This document shows, in pieces, positions 43,244 through 54,574 of a stretch of 64,000 nt of DNA. A program made the position numbers and the translations under genes. The stretch covers positions 1,240,001 through 1,304,000 of the forward strand of contig VNKQ01000010.1 of NCBI GenBank assembly GCA_016508695.1, in the 5' to 3' direction. Positions within the stretch are counted from its first letter, which is position 1; every line of letters starts with the position of its first letter. The notes under the pieces are model-generated. The model was not told the DNA's origin and did no database searches. It was given only the letters and a program-made list of their open reading frames with translations. This DNA is from Hyphodiscus hymeniophilus (taxonomy: Eukaryota > Ascomycota > Leotiomycetes > Helotiales > Hyphodiscaceae).

Positions 43244-43841
43244 GATCGCTTGATGTTGCACAATAATTGAACGAAGAGAGCATCTATGTTGGTATTTACA
43301 GCATAGTAGTATTTAAGTATGCGCGGAACCTGTCAGCCTTACATGAGCATTTGTATTCTGTACTTCCCCGCCCTTCTAAAGTAAGCAGCACGATAAAATA
43401 GCCGAGATGGCATCTACTCACGGCATTGACGATTTCTCTACCCGTTTAGCTCCTGGCTTGCCTACGTCTTGGCAACTCTGATAGTCTCCTCTCCCGAATA
43501 TATTGTGGTCCACCGCGTCATTGAACTTCTGCAGCAACCTCTCAATTGATATAAGTTGCTCTAACGATAACCTCAAGCCTGCACCAATCTTCCACAAGCT
43601 TCCTAACAACGATGACCTTGAGCTTCTCATCCTAATCACCGACAGTAGTCAGTCGACTGGCTTTACAGCTTAAGGCAGTGTTGATGATGTCAAGGTTGAA
43701 GTGGATCAAGGAGATCTGTGACATGGCATATCGAAAGGCGGCCCTACTACCCTCCATACTGGATCACGTGAGTTTGTATTGGTGGATATCGAAGTTATAA
43801 CCAGGCAATCTGTGGGAGGGTGCGGCAAAGCTTAATTTTGG
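43244..43841. other. monooxygenase promoter and downstream part of the pseudogene
   Basis: 598 bp without a recognisable gene; short ORFs only. Confidence 0.4.
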
Positions 43842-45318
43842 TCAGGATGGCTGCCCCTTGCTGGGTAACGGAGCAGGTAGATACCCAGGAACCTCATAGC
43901 CAAGTAGACCTCCGGGGCCGGATTTCAGTTCCTCCTCCGCTTTGTTCGATACTGCACCATACGACCCATTCTTTAGAGTCTCTTCTTCTATCTTTGAAGG
44001 CAATGAGCCACTGCGCTCACATCCTTCGCAGAAGCGCATCTTCGGATGCCGCATAACAAATATGCGGTGACAACGAGCTTGAACACATGCCAAATGGTCT
44101 GTAGTAAAACCAGCTTCGCAATCAATACGGATACAATCAGCGAACCAGTGGGCTTGAGCTGCGGTATCTGGCAGAGATAGTCTGCGGTAAGTACCAACAG
44201 ATTGACTCTCAGATCGAACGTGGTCGCACTAGCATCGGTGAAGTGTGCGGAGGCGAGCGCAGGATCGGTACCAAGGTTTTCTCCCCGTGGGTGGTTGTCA
44301 CTGCTCACTGAATCGTTGATTTCCGTGAAGTTGGGAGTGAAATACGTGAGAAGTTCCTCGTCCGTAAGAATGTTGATATAGGGCGCATCAACTTGTCCAA
44401 GATCGGTGAGAAACGTGTAGTACAGAGCCTTGGAGAGGGTGTCGATTGAGGCCCAGATACTTGGTAACGGATGGATGGCGTCGCCGGATGCAAGGACGAG
44501 TTCTGAGAGCGTGTTAGATGCGCAGTACGACACGGTAGTTTCCACACTCGTCCCACTGAAGGGTAGGAAATAGCAACCGGGGTTTGGGAAGAAGTCAAGC
44601 GACTCGACATCGGCAGCGTTCGAAGGTAGCGACACGTTATGGCTTAGCGAGACACTGCCTTTGTAGAATTGGAAGCCCTGGTCTTGATTCTCGAGATAGA
44701 AAGCGTTCGTCAGGTTTAACCAGTACATCAGTAGCAACGACTCGCCCCAATAAAGGCTCGACTGCGTCGAGGCGTTGCGGCCAAGGAAGGCGAATTTGCC
44801 GTTACATCCTTGTTCATCTGGCAGATAGTTATATGTCGCTGTTAGGTAATCGCCATAGTGCCCTGTGATGTTTCGACATTACAGCCGATAGACGTAAGAG
44901 TTGAAGCGCCTTGCATCTGTTGTGCGATGTTCGCCGCAGGCTGCTGCATGCCTTCGAATTCGATCTGCGTCCCTGAGATGGTACAATTCTTAAGAGGATT
45001 GTTGTGATATACTAGCGCCCCCTGATGCTGCAAAGAACCATGTTCATCGACCATGGAGACATCGGTCAAGGAATATTCAACGCGGTATTTTTCGTACACA
45101 TGACCGTGTTGAGAGGAATAGTCGCTGAAGCACATACAGTTCGCATGCTCCCGATAAGAATACCCAAGCTCCGGCCAAACAAAGTCGTCTCTGCTTCCGT
45201 GGCATTGGCGTCTGACGAAGACACAGAGACAAGCTGGTACAGCGGTTTGCGGGTTCAGCGTAATTTGGCCCATTTTCACCGCTTTTTCGTAGAACACCGA
45301 TTTAGTATCCGTTCAGCT
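43842..45318 (-). pseudogene. broken membrane-protein gene, 5'-truncated and frameshifted twice
   Basis: Three minus-strand frames together read like one protein. The 5' part (45297-44860) has VPACLCVFVRRQC...NCTISGTQIEFEG...IGCNVETSQG. It continues in another frame as HYGDYLTATYNYLP, CNGKFAFLGRNASTQSSLYW (44869-44055), with several N-x-S/T sites and then a membrane segment, SLIVSVLIAKLVLLQTIWHVFKLVV. A third frame gives VMRHPKMRFCEGCE...LGYEVPGYLP, ending at 43842. The breaks are near 44861-44863 (a GGG run) and near 44051-44067. Neither gap is long enough for an intron. There is no Met at the 5' end: the frame opens just after a stop at about 45320, exactly where the AT-rich block begins. 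It looks like a large fungal surface/transmembrane protein with a glycosylated exterior; family not known to me. Confidence 0.72.
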
Positions 45319-46315
45319 ATTAACTAGCCGGCGTTTTTCGGAGCTAGAAAAACGTTATTCTAGGGGAATACTAAAACTTAGATTATAAATAAATATATAA
45401 ATAATATACTTTTACCTAATATAACTATAATATTAAAACTTTAAATAATATTAGAAAAAGTTTAAAATAACCTTATTAATTTAGTAATAAAACGCTCTAA
45501 TTTACTTTTACTTAATTATATTAGTATTAAGTTTAAACTAATTAAAATTTATAAGTTTAAATATAAGATTTAATTACCCGAGATAATATCTTATAATAAC
45601 CTTATCTTTATTTTTAATCTTTATTATACTTTAGAAATAATAAATTATTTTATTTATTATATAAACTTATTGTAATAAAAAGCTTAGGCTTTAATTAAGC
45701 CTTATTCTTAAGTTAAAGCCTAGTATTTAATATATTATAATAAGCTATATACTTACTTTAATATATAGATTTATATAATAATATATATAGAAAACAAAAT
45801 AACTAATTATTAGAATATCTTAAATATAACTCTTATTTATTATATATTAAAGTATATAATAAGAAACTAGTTTTAGAAGCTATATATACGATTTTAGTAT
45901 TATAATACTTAAATATCTAAAAAATTTATAAAGGCTAATTATATTCTTATAATCTTAGCTTAAATACTTAAAGATTAAAAACTAATAAGGTTTATAAGTT
46001 AAGTTACTTTTAAATTACTTATAAGAAGTTAATCTTAGAGTTTAGAGTATTAGTATTAATATAATTATAAATAAGATAATAATCTAATTTAAAAAACGCT
46101 TTACTAATATTATTATAATTTTAAATAAGCTTATACTTATTAGTTATAAAACTTAGAGAATAGCTTAATAAGGCTTTTTATTAGTTTAGAATTTTTATTA
46201 TCTTAAAAAGAAAAAGGGACTATTAGATACTAAATGCCCGCCTAAATTAAAAAGTAATACTAAGATTAGAAAAAGAGGAAATAAGATATAAGTAATAACT
46301 TTAAAGCTTTTTAAG

Positions 46316-46670
46316 GGGTTGAGCTATTTTAACTCTACTCCCGGCTACTTTAACTCTTAGGGGGTATACCTAGAAACGCACGTGCCTAGAGATACTTTCT
46401 CTACTAAAACACAATAGGTTAGGGTTAGTGGTTAGGGTTAGTTCCGGGGGGTCGGGAGCAATAAGAGCCCCCTATATAGGGATATATTTTTTATTTATAT
46501 TATTTCTTATAATTATATTTAGTTATATTTTAAGTAGAATATTAAAGGTAGTTATAGAGTTTTAATGTTCCCGCACGGGCGTAAATATACTATACGTATT
46601 ATAGTGTGCATAACTTATAAGGACTAGTAGAGTTAAAGTAGCCGGGAGTAGAGTTAAAATAGTTCAACCC
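46316..46670. mobile_element. TIR element family 1, short form with telomere-like core (copy A1, 355 bp)
   Basis: Starts GGGTTGAGCTATTTTAACT and ends in the inverted counterpart ...AGTTCAACCC. It is flanked by an exact 8-bp duplication TTTTTAAG (46308-46315 and 46671-46678). Inside are GGGGGTATACC, a CACGTG site and TTAGGG-type repeats at 46417-46446. Non-coding, MITE-sized. Confidence 0.85.
46417..46446 (+). repeat. interstitial telomere-like TTAGGG tract
   Basis: Reads GGTTAGGGTTAGTG then GTTAGGGTTAG, i.e. TTAGGG repeats with one interruption, followed by a G-rich TTCCGGGGGGTCGGG. It lies inside element A1 and recurs, reverse-complemented, in element A2 (54390-54421). Confidence 0.85.
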
Positions 46671-47299
46671 TTTTTAAGAGATTATTAAAGAAATTATATT
46701 ATTTATAAATAAATAACTTATTTATAAGTACTCGATTTCTTAAGCTATTAAGGGGTTAAAGCTATATAAGAATAAGTACTTATAAGATAAATACTAAAGT
46801 ATTTTAAAAGCTTATTTTAATAAAAGCTAATAATATAAATAATATAATACTTTAAAGAATTATTAAGTCTTTACTTATAAAAGATAAGAGAGTTTATTAA
46901 ATTATATAAAAAGATAATACTTATATCTTAATAATATTTAATACTTTTTTTAGTAATAACTTAGTCTTATAGCTTAAAAAGAGACTTAAAAAGATATTTA
47001 ATAAAGTAAAAACCTCTTAAATACTTTTTAAAAACTTAGCCGAAAAAGAATTAAAGATTTTAATTCTTTTTAATAAGTATAATTATTAAATAAAAAGAGT
47101 AAATAAATATAATAATATATTCTCTTATAACTCTAGTTTATAATAAATTCAAAGAAAAGAATATTAAGTAATAAAGTATTAGTTTTTATAGATTATACTT
47201 ATTAAATTTTTTTTTTTATCTTTTAAAGAGAAAAGATAATAAAGAAATAAAGATATAAAGAAAAGTATTATTTTAGTTATAAAAAGACTTTTAAAAATA

Positions 47300-47974
47300 G
47301 AGACAAGTTATTTTAACTTTAATGCCGGCTATTTTAACTCTTTGGGGGTATACCTAGTAAGCTTACTTCCCTATATTATTTTGTATATAAGGGCAAGTAT
47401 AATTTATATTACTTGTTAAAATCAATATATCCTTATTAACTTATAACCTTTATAATAAACGTATCTAAGACTTATAGGCCCCCTTTCTTTATAGCGGTTT
47501 ATACTAATCTTTTTACTATAGTTACTATTATTAAATAGTATACTAAAGCTAATAGGTATGCCCTCTTTAAACGCGATATTAAACCAAAGCGAATTATATA
47601 TACTTATAATTAATTCGGTAAGCTATAGTTAAAGCTAGGCATAAGAAGGGAAAGGAGTTATATAGGGGGGATTTCTTCTATATATAAAGACGATTACCTT
47701 AAAGACGTAATAGTTGTTATAAGAGATATATTACAAAGGGAGATAGTATAAGAGGTTAAAGTTATAGTAATAGAGGGTTATATACAAGATAATAAGTATA
47801 AGTTAGATCTAGATTATAATTTTGATAAGTTAATATAATAGTATATATTATATACTCTTGCGCGCATACAAATTTATATAATAAGTAAAGCTTACTAAAT
47901 ATACGCAAGTATAAAAACGATCTGGGACTAGTAGAGTTGAAATAGCCGGCATTAGAGTTGAAATAGCTCGTCCC
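47300..47974. mobile_element. TIR element family 1, internally deleted MULE-like form (copy B, 675 bp)
   Basis: Left terminus GAGACAAGTTATTTTAAC, right terminus ...AAATAGCTCGTCCC; exact 8-bp duplication TAAAAATA (47292-47299, 47975-47982). The interior is shared with copy E and with the left part of element C (around TTATAGGCCCCCTTTCTTTA), so B looks like a deletion derivative of the transposase-bearing element. Confidence 0.85.
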
Positions 47975-47982
47975 TAAAAATA

Positions 47983-48509
47983 ATTAGCTAAGGGACTTTT
48001 ATATTATAATACTAAGGGCTAAATTATTTTTAAAAAATAAATAAAGAAAATCTTTATTAATTTTAAAAGTCTCTTTATAAAAGATTATAAATTAGTAAAG
48101 AGAGAAAAAAAGAGCGAGTATATATATTATAAGGGAATATAAACTAGGGACCGCTTATAAAAAGAAGTACCCCTAGTCTAAATTATAACTAATTTAAACT
48201 ATAAAAATTATAAAACTAATACTTAATATTATTATAAATACCTTACGGCCGTTAGGCAAGTACTTAATACTCGCTTAACTAAGGCTTAATTAGGGCTTAA
48301 CTTGGGCTTAAACCTAAAATTAACTAGGCTTAACTAAGGCTTAACTAAGGCTTAACTAAGGCTCGACTAAGGCTCGACTAAGGTTTAACCCTAATTCCCG
48401 CAATAACTCTTAAGTAGGGCTTAAGCCGGTTTAAGGCTCGAATTAGCTTAAGCTAGGCTTAAGCCTATACTTAATTTTAACTTTTTTTTTTTTTTAATAT
48501 TAAGCTTTA
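47983..48509. repeat. degenerate sequence with GGCTTAACTAA tandem array
   Basis: The first half is unassigned AT-rich DNA. From about 48,240 to 48,480 an 11-bp unit GGCTTAACTAA and variants (GGCTCGACTAA, GGCTTAATTA) recurs a dozen or more times, ending in a poly-T run. It immediately precedes element C. Confidence 0.7.
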
Positions 48510-48517
48510 AGTTAGGG

Positions 48518-50510
48518 AGGACGAGCTATTTCAACTCTAATACCGGCTATTTCAACTCTTCGGGGGTATACTTAGTAAGCTTGCTTTTCTATACTATTTT
48601 GTATATAAGGGCAAGTATAATTTAGGGACGGGCTATAACAACTTGCCTCCCGGCTAAAACAACTTTTCAGGGGTATACTTAACACCCTCGCTTAACTATA
48701 GTAATTTGTATACGCAAGCAAGGCTAAACTATATACCTTACCAAACATTAATATATCCTCATTATTCTTAACTTTGCCCTAGCCTTTAAAATAGAATTAC
48801 TAAATACTTATAGTCCTCCCCCCCTTTAACTATATACTTGGCTTGCCTTATTATTATATAATCTAGGAGCGTAAGTCTAGTAGGAGAGTAATCTTACTAA
48901 TTAATATATATTGTTACTAGTATTATAATAGGCCTATAATTAATACTCTCGATCTCTTTCTTATACTAGAAGTTTTAAGACTTATTTTTAATCTTATATA
49001 TATACAAGGGAAAAGTAAACTCCGCGGTATATTAAAAGGAGTATTATATATTACGGAATCGAGTATATAACGATTACCCTTAGTTTTCAAACTTCTTCTC
49101 TTTTTAGCCCTTATAATTCTTAAGCGACCTAAGTTACTAGTTAAGTAAGTCTTTATAATTTATTTAAGCTTAAATAAAGTAAGTTCTATTACTCTAGTAA
49201 TAGTATAAATAGTAAAAGAATATATTAATTAATATAAGCTAAGTATATAAAGGGAGAGAAGTTATATAAGGGGGATTTCTTTTATATATAAAGATAATTG
49301 CCTTAAAGACGTACTAATAATTATAAGAGATATATTATAAAGGCAAGTAATATAAGAAGTTAAAGTTATAATAATAAAACCTTTTAAGGGTTATATATAA
49401 GATAGGGAGTATAAGTTAAATCTAGATTATAATAAGTTAATATAATAATATATATTATATACTCTTATATATATACAAATTAATATAGTAGAGGAAGCTT
49501 TCTAAATATATACTTATAAGTAGGGTTAACTAAGTTGTTTTAGCCGGGAGGCAAGTTATTATAGTCCGTCCTATAATTTATATTACTTATCAAAATTAAT
49601 ATATCCTTATTAACTTATAACTTTCGTAATAGATATATCTAAGACTTATAGGCCCCCTCTCTTTATAGCGGTTTATACTAATCTTTCTATTATAGTTATT
49701 ACTATTAAATAGTATATTAAAGCTAATAAGTATACTCTTTTTAAACGCGATATTAAACTAAAGCGAATTATATATGTTTATAATCGATTTAATAAGCTAT
49801 AATTAAAGCCTAAGAACCTTACGGTATACGAATCGAAGTAACGCAAAGGTACTCGTAATAAAAAGTATAATTATAAGATAAAGGTTATATTAAAGAAAAA
49901 CGCTATCTCGGAATAGTAAAAACTAATAGTATTAAAAGGGATATATAATTATAAGCTATTTATAATACCTTTTGCTTATTTTACTTACTAAATTATTACT
50001 TTAAACTTAGAGATAACTACTTAAGTTAAGAACCTAATTATTATAAGTCTTAATAATATATTGATATTAGTAGTTATTTAATAAGAGAAACTTATAATTA
50101 TACTCTCTTAAAAGAATATCTTAAACCTCGTATAAGTAATACGTCTTTATTAGTTTAATAGGCTTACTTTAATAAAATAGTTACTTAAAGTATATTAATA
50201 AAGGTTCTTCTAAGTATAATACTAACGATTTACTAGGAACTTCGAAAGCGCGGCTTTAACCCTATATTTAATATAAATCCTTCGATTAATATGCTAACCC
50301 GACTCTTCTTTTTATACCCCTCTTCTCTTGACTTATAAAAGTAGTATTCCGATATTCTTTTACTTAATTATACTTATAAAACAAACCGATTTAATATACT
50401 ATTACTTAATATATATATAATAACAGGGAATAATAAGGTTATTTAAGTAAAGGTAGTTTTTCTCTTAGTTAAAAAGAAGGTTAATTATAAGTAAGTATTA
50501 TAATAACTAT
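48518..50510 (+). mobile_element. family 1 element with MULE transposase remnant (element C), broken by two insertions
   Basis: Left terminus AGGACGAGCTATTTCAAC with the paired CTATTTCAACTCT repeat. Interrupted at 48625-49572 by element D, then resumes at the duplicated ATAATTTA. At 50288-50500 a plus-strand frame reads LTRLFFLYPSSLDL and, after two stops, YSDILLLNYTYKTNRFNILL and ITGNNKVI, the DDE region of Mutator-like transposases; the expected first catalytic Asp is Asn. It ends abruptly at a reversed LTR fragment, so its right terminus is missing. Confidence 0.75.
48625..49572. mobile_element. TIR element family 2 (copy D, 948 bp), nested in element C
   Basis: Left terminus GGGACGGGCTATAACAACTT, GCCTCCC, GGCTAAAACAACTT; right terminus its inverse ending ...ATAGTCCGTCCT. 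Flanked by ATAATTTA on both sides (48617-48624, 49573-49580). The undisturbed site exists in copy B, proving the insertion. Non-coding. Confidence 0.85.
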
Positions 50511-50775
50511 TATAAAATTAAGGCTTAACTAATCTTATAATTATAGAATATTTGATTATACTTGTTAAATATTTAGTTATATCTTATAATTACTTAAGTT
50601 CTATTTGAGTACTTATTTACTAAGCTTTACAAGAGTAATTTAATACTTAAAAAGGGACTTACTTCTTTTTCTTCTTTTTTTAAATTAAATAATACTTAAT
50701 AAGTATATACTTACTCGAGTAATTTTTTCTTATAACTTTTTTTCCTTAAAGATTAAACCGATTATTTACGTAATA
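50511..50775 (-). mobile_element. reversed fragment of the LTR-like unit
   Basis: About 265 bp are the reverse complement of the first part of the 57.1-58.8 kb unit (shared words such as AAGGCTTAACTAATCTTATA and ATTATTTACGTAATA, with transitions). It truncates the MULE remnant. Confidence 0.75.
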
Positions 50776-52026
50776 ATTATAAGCCCAAATCGTATAATAT
50801 TTAGGGATTATTTATTTTAAGAAGTATATTATAATATATTATTATATAAGTAAATTTGAGTATATAGCTTTACTTACTAAAATAAACAAATTAACTCTTA
50901 TTAACTCTTTAAGAAAAATAACCCTTATATTAAGGTTTTTTCTAATTAAAATAATAATTAATTATTTAATTTATTTTATATACGATTACTTAAAAGCCTT
51001 TAAGTAAAGTATTAACTATTTATAATATATTTACTTTATATAATATAGCGATTCTAATTGATATCTAATTAAAGACCCGATTAAAGTAATTAGAATAATA
51101 TTCTTTTTTTTATTATAACGTAAGATTGCTTAATATTTTAAAATATATAAATCTAATAGTTTTAAGTACTCTAATATACTTTATACTCCCTTTAAAGGCG
51201 ATAAGATTAAAATAAATAATTATAGAGTTAAATATAGTCTATTAGCTTAAGCAAATTAAGTATAATCTTATAAAAAAAATAAAGGCAAAATAAGATTATA
51301 TTAGAAATATAAATTAAATATATAATATAACCTTAATAACCTTTTAAAGAATATTTTCCTTTTTAAAAAAAGTAAATCTTAGACTAAAACTAATTATTTT
51401 TCTTAAACTAATTACTATTATTGCAATATATAATAATATTTAGAGTTAATACTTAGTTTACTTTAAGTTAATTATATAAAAGTATAAAGATTAGAAAAAA
51501 TAATTATAGGATCTTTTAGTAATCTCTAACTAAGTAAATTTATTTATTAATAAGGAAATATTATAAGTAATAATATAAGCTTATAATTACTTTTAATCGA
51601 ACTTAAGAATTATATAGCTTTAGTAAAAGAAACCTTTATAGCTATAGCTTAATAAACTTATTAAAAAGTCTTAAAAAAAATTAAAAAAGCTTAATTAATT
51701 GCCTTAAGTAATTTTTAAAGTAAGAGAATATATTAATTATTACTTGGGTATATAAACTTTTAAATATCGAGCTAAATTACTTTTTAGTTACTAATTTCTT
51801 AAAAGTAATTAAAGGAATACTTTTAGAGTTTACTTATAATTAAATAAGTAAAGTAATTATAATTTAAAAAATAAAAAAGGTAATTATTAATATTAATATT
51901 TTAAAATAACTCTTTTTAGTTTACTTATATAAGTAATTACTAGATATAAAATTAATAAAATCTTATTTAATAATAGTTACTTTTAGAAGTTCTTTAAAAA
52001 AAGATTAATTATTAAGTCCCTTTAAA
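50776..52026 (+). other. degenerate AT-rich sequence, possibly 5' part of the plus-strand copia-like element
   Basis: 1.25 kb with stops in all frames and no recognisable motif. By position, upstream of the protease-like remnant, it may contain the gag region; this is inference only. Confidence 0.3.
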
Positions 52027-52034
52027 TATAATTA

Positions 52035-52735
52035 GGGACGAGCTATTTTAACTCTAATACTAGTTATTTCAACTTTACTAGTCCTAAATTGTTTTTATAC
52101 TTGTATATATCTAGTAAGCTTTACTTATTATATAAATTTATATATATATAAAAGTATATAATATATATTATTATACTAACTTATCAAAATTATAATTTAA
52201 ATCTAACTTATACTTATTATCTTATATATAACCCTTAAAAGGTTTTATTACTATAACTTCAATCTCTTATACTACCTCCCTTTATAGTATATCTCTTATA
52301 ACGATTACTATGTCTTTAAGGCAACCTTTATCTTGTAATCGCACTTCTTACTACGAGTACCTTTATATCGCTTTAATTCGTATATAATAAGGTTCTTAGG
52401 CTTTAATTATAGCTTATTAAATCGATTGCAAGTATATATAATTCGCTATAATTTGATATTATATTTAAAGAGGGTATACCTATTAGGTTTAGTATATTAT
52501 TTAATAATAGTAACTATAATAAAAAGATTAGTATAAACTATTATAAAGGGAGGGGGCCTATAAGTCTTAGATGCGTTTATTACAAAAGTTATAAGTTAAT
52601 AAGTATATATTAATTTTAATAAGTAATATAAATTATACTTGCCCTTATATATAAAATAGTATAAGAAAGCAAGGTTACTAGGTATACCCCCAAAGAGTTA
52701 AAATAGCTAGTATTAGAGTTGAAATAGCTCGTCCC
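52035..52735. mobile_element. TIR element family 1 (copy E, 701 bp), inverted relative to B
   Basis: Termini GGGACGAGCTATTTTAAC and ...GAAATAGCTCGTCCC; exact 8-bp duplication TATAATTA (52027-52034, 52736-52743). Its reverse complement follows copy B for most of its length. Confidence 0.87.
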
Positions 52736-54200
52736 TATAATTATTTATATCTCCCGAGAGATAAAAAGTATACTTAAAAACTAAAGTCTTATAAACGCCT
52801 AAAAATAGTAATTACTAGAATAAAGGATTATAAGTTTAAAACTAAGCTTAATAATCTTAAAAAAGATAAAATTAAAAATCGAGTAAAAAGCGGCTATTAA
52901 AAATAACTAATCGAAAAGAAAAAATAAAAGTAATACCTTAATAAAATACTAAACTTAAAGAAATAATAAGGTAAGTACTTAGATAAAGTTAATTATATAA
53001 TTATTAATCTAAACTTAAGTACTTAAAAAAGCGGGTTATAAAATTTATTTAACTTTTAATTCTCTAAAAAAACACTTGCTTTCTAATAATATACTCTTTA
53101 ATAATTATAAATTAATATACTTAATTAATATAAATAACTTACTTAAGCTTAATTTCTTTATTTCTTCAATTAGTAATAATATAATTAAAATTAGTTTAAA
53201 TACTTTACTAATTATTAAAAAAGGTACTCTAATAATTAAAAATCTCTTTAATAAGTTAAAAGGACTTTATATATTTAATCTTACTCTTTTAAATATAATT
53301 ATAATTAATAGTTTTTATATAAATATTATTTTAAAAGCTTAAATACTTAAGGTAAAAGTTTAGTTTTATAGACTTAATTATTTATTAAAATATAAGAGTA
53401 TTAATTCTAATATTATTATACTTAGTATAAAATATAAATTTAATTTAGTTTTCCTTAAATATAAGTTATTTACTTCTTGCTTAGGTTTTCTTCTTATAAT
53501 TCTAATATATATAAGACTAATAATAATATACTTAACGATTAAATAATAACTAAAGAAATTATTTAAATAATTAAGAGACTACTTAAAACCCTAAAGTAAT
53601 TTAGTTAAGCTTTAGTATTAATAAGTAAAATACTCTAGACTAAAAGTCCTCGAGTTATTTATAAAAGTAACTAAGAATATAATTATTAAGGGAATACTAA
53701 TTATATATTACAAAGCTTATACTCTTATATTAGTTAAAAAGTAAATTTTTTATTAAGTATTATACTTTAAATTACTAAGACTATTTTAAAGAATTATTTA
53801 GGATTTCTTTAATTTCTTTAGAATATATAATAATATTAGTTAAATTTTACTAATTAAAAACGAGTTTAGTAAAAAATATTAGGGATTTATACTTATAAAG
53901 AAACGCGAGATTATAATTATAAACTCGATCTTTTATTTTAATATATAAGTAAAACGCTAATTTAAATTATTAATTTATAAGATTAAAAGTAATTAAAACA
54001 CTTTAGTAATCTCTTTTTTTAGTATAATAGATTTTAAGTAATAAGCTAATATAAAAGGAATTAATATAAAATTAGTCTTAGCTTATACTTATAAGCCTAT
54101 TAATATAATTAAGAAAGCTAAGAGAAATATAATTAAGAAATCAATTAGAATAAGACTTATTATTAATCTCTTAGAAAACCTTTAGCTAGAGATATATAAA

Positions 54201-54538
54201 GGGATAAGCTATTTCAACTCCAATACTGGCTATTTCAACTCTACTAGTCCCTACTTAGTTCTTATACCTAGGTGCTTTTAGTAACTATATTAGAATACTA
54301 AAACTAACTACCTTAATATACTCTCTTAACTTAAAGATAAAGATATATAAGATATACTTATATAGGGGGCTCTTGCCGTCCCCTAACCCCCCGGAACTAA
54401 CCCTAACTACTAACCCTAACCCGCTATATTTTAGTAGAAAAAGTATCTCTAAGGTAAGCACGTGTTTTTCTAGGCGCACGGTAGGTATACCCCTTAAGAG
54501 TTAAAATAGCCGGCATTAGAGTTAAAATAGCTTATCCC
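54201..54538. mobile_element. TIR element family 1, short form with telomere-like core (copy A2, 338 bp)
   Basis: Starts GGGATAAGCTATTTCAAC, ends ...AAATAGCTTATCCC; exact 8-bp duplication TATATAAA (54193-54200, 54539-54546). The empty site is visible in the inverted copia copy near 63.3 kb. Contains CCCTAA repeats at 54390-54421, reversed relative to A1. Confidence 0.88.
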
Positions 54539-54574
54539 TATATAAAGTAATAATTTACTTATATATTATTTTTC

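Noticed and set aside
46417..46446. TTAGGG repeats as a chromosome end
   Set aside because: Only a few units, bounded inside a TIR element with target duplications, and repeated inverted elsewhere.
53076..53342. 88-codon ORF in the AT-rich block, open from ATG
   Set aside because: It is a retrotransposon protease-region remnant dominated by N, I, L and K, open by chance; stops precede and follow it.
54285..54479. 64-codon minus-strand ORF
   Set aside because: Lies inside the non-coding TIR element A2, including its CCCTAA tract; no coding character.
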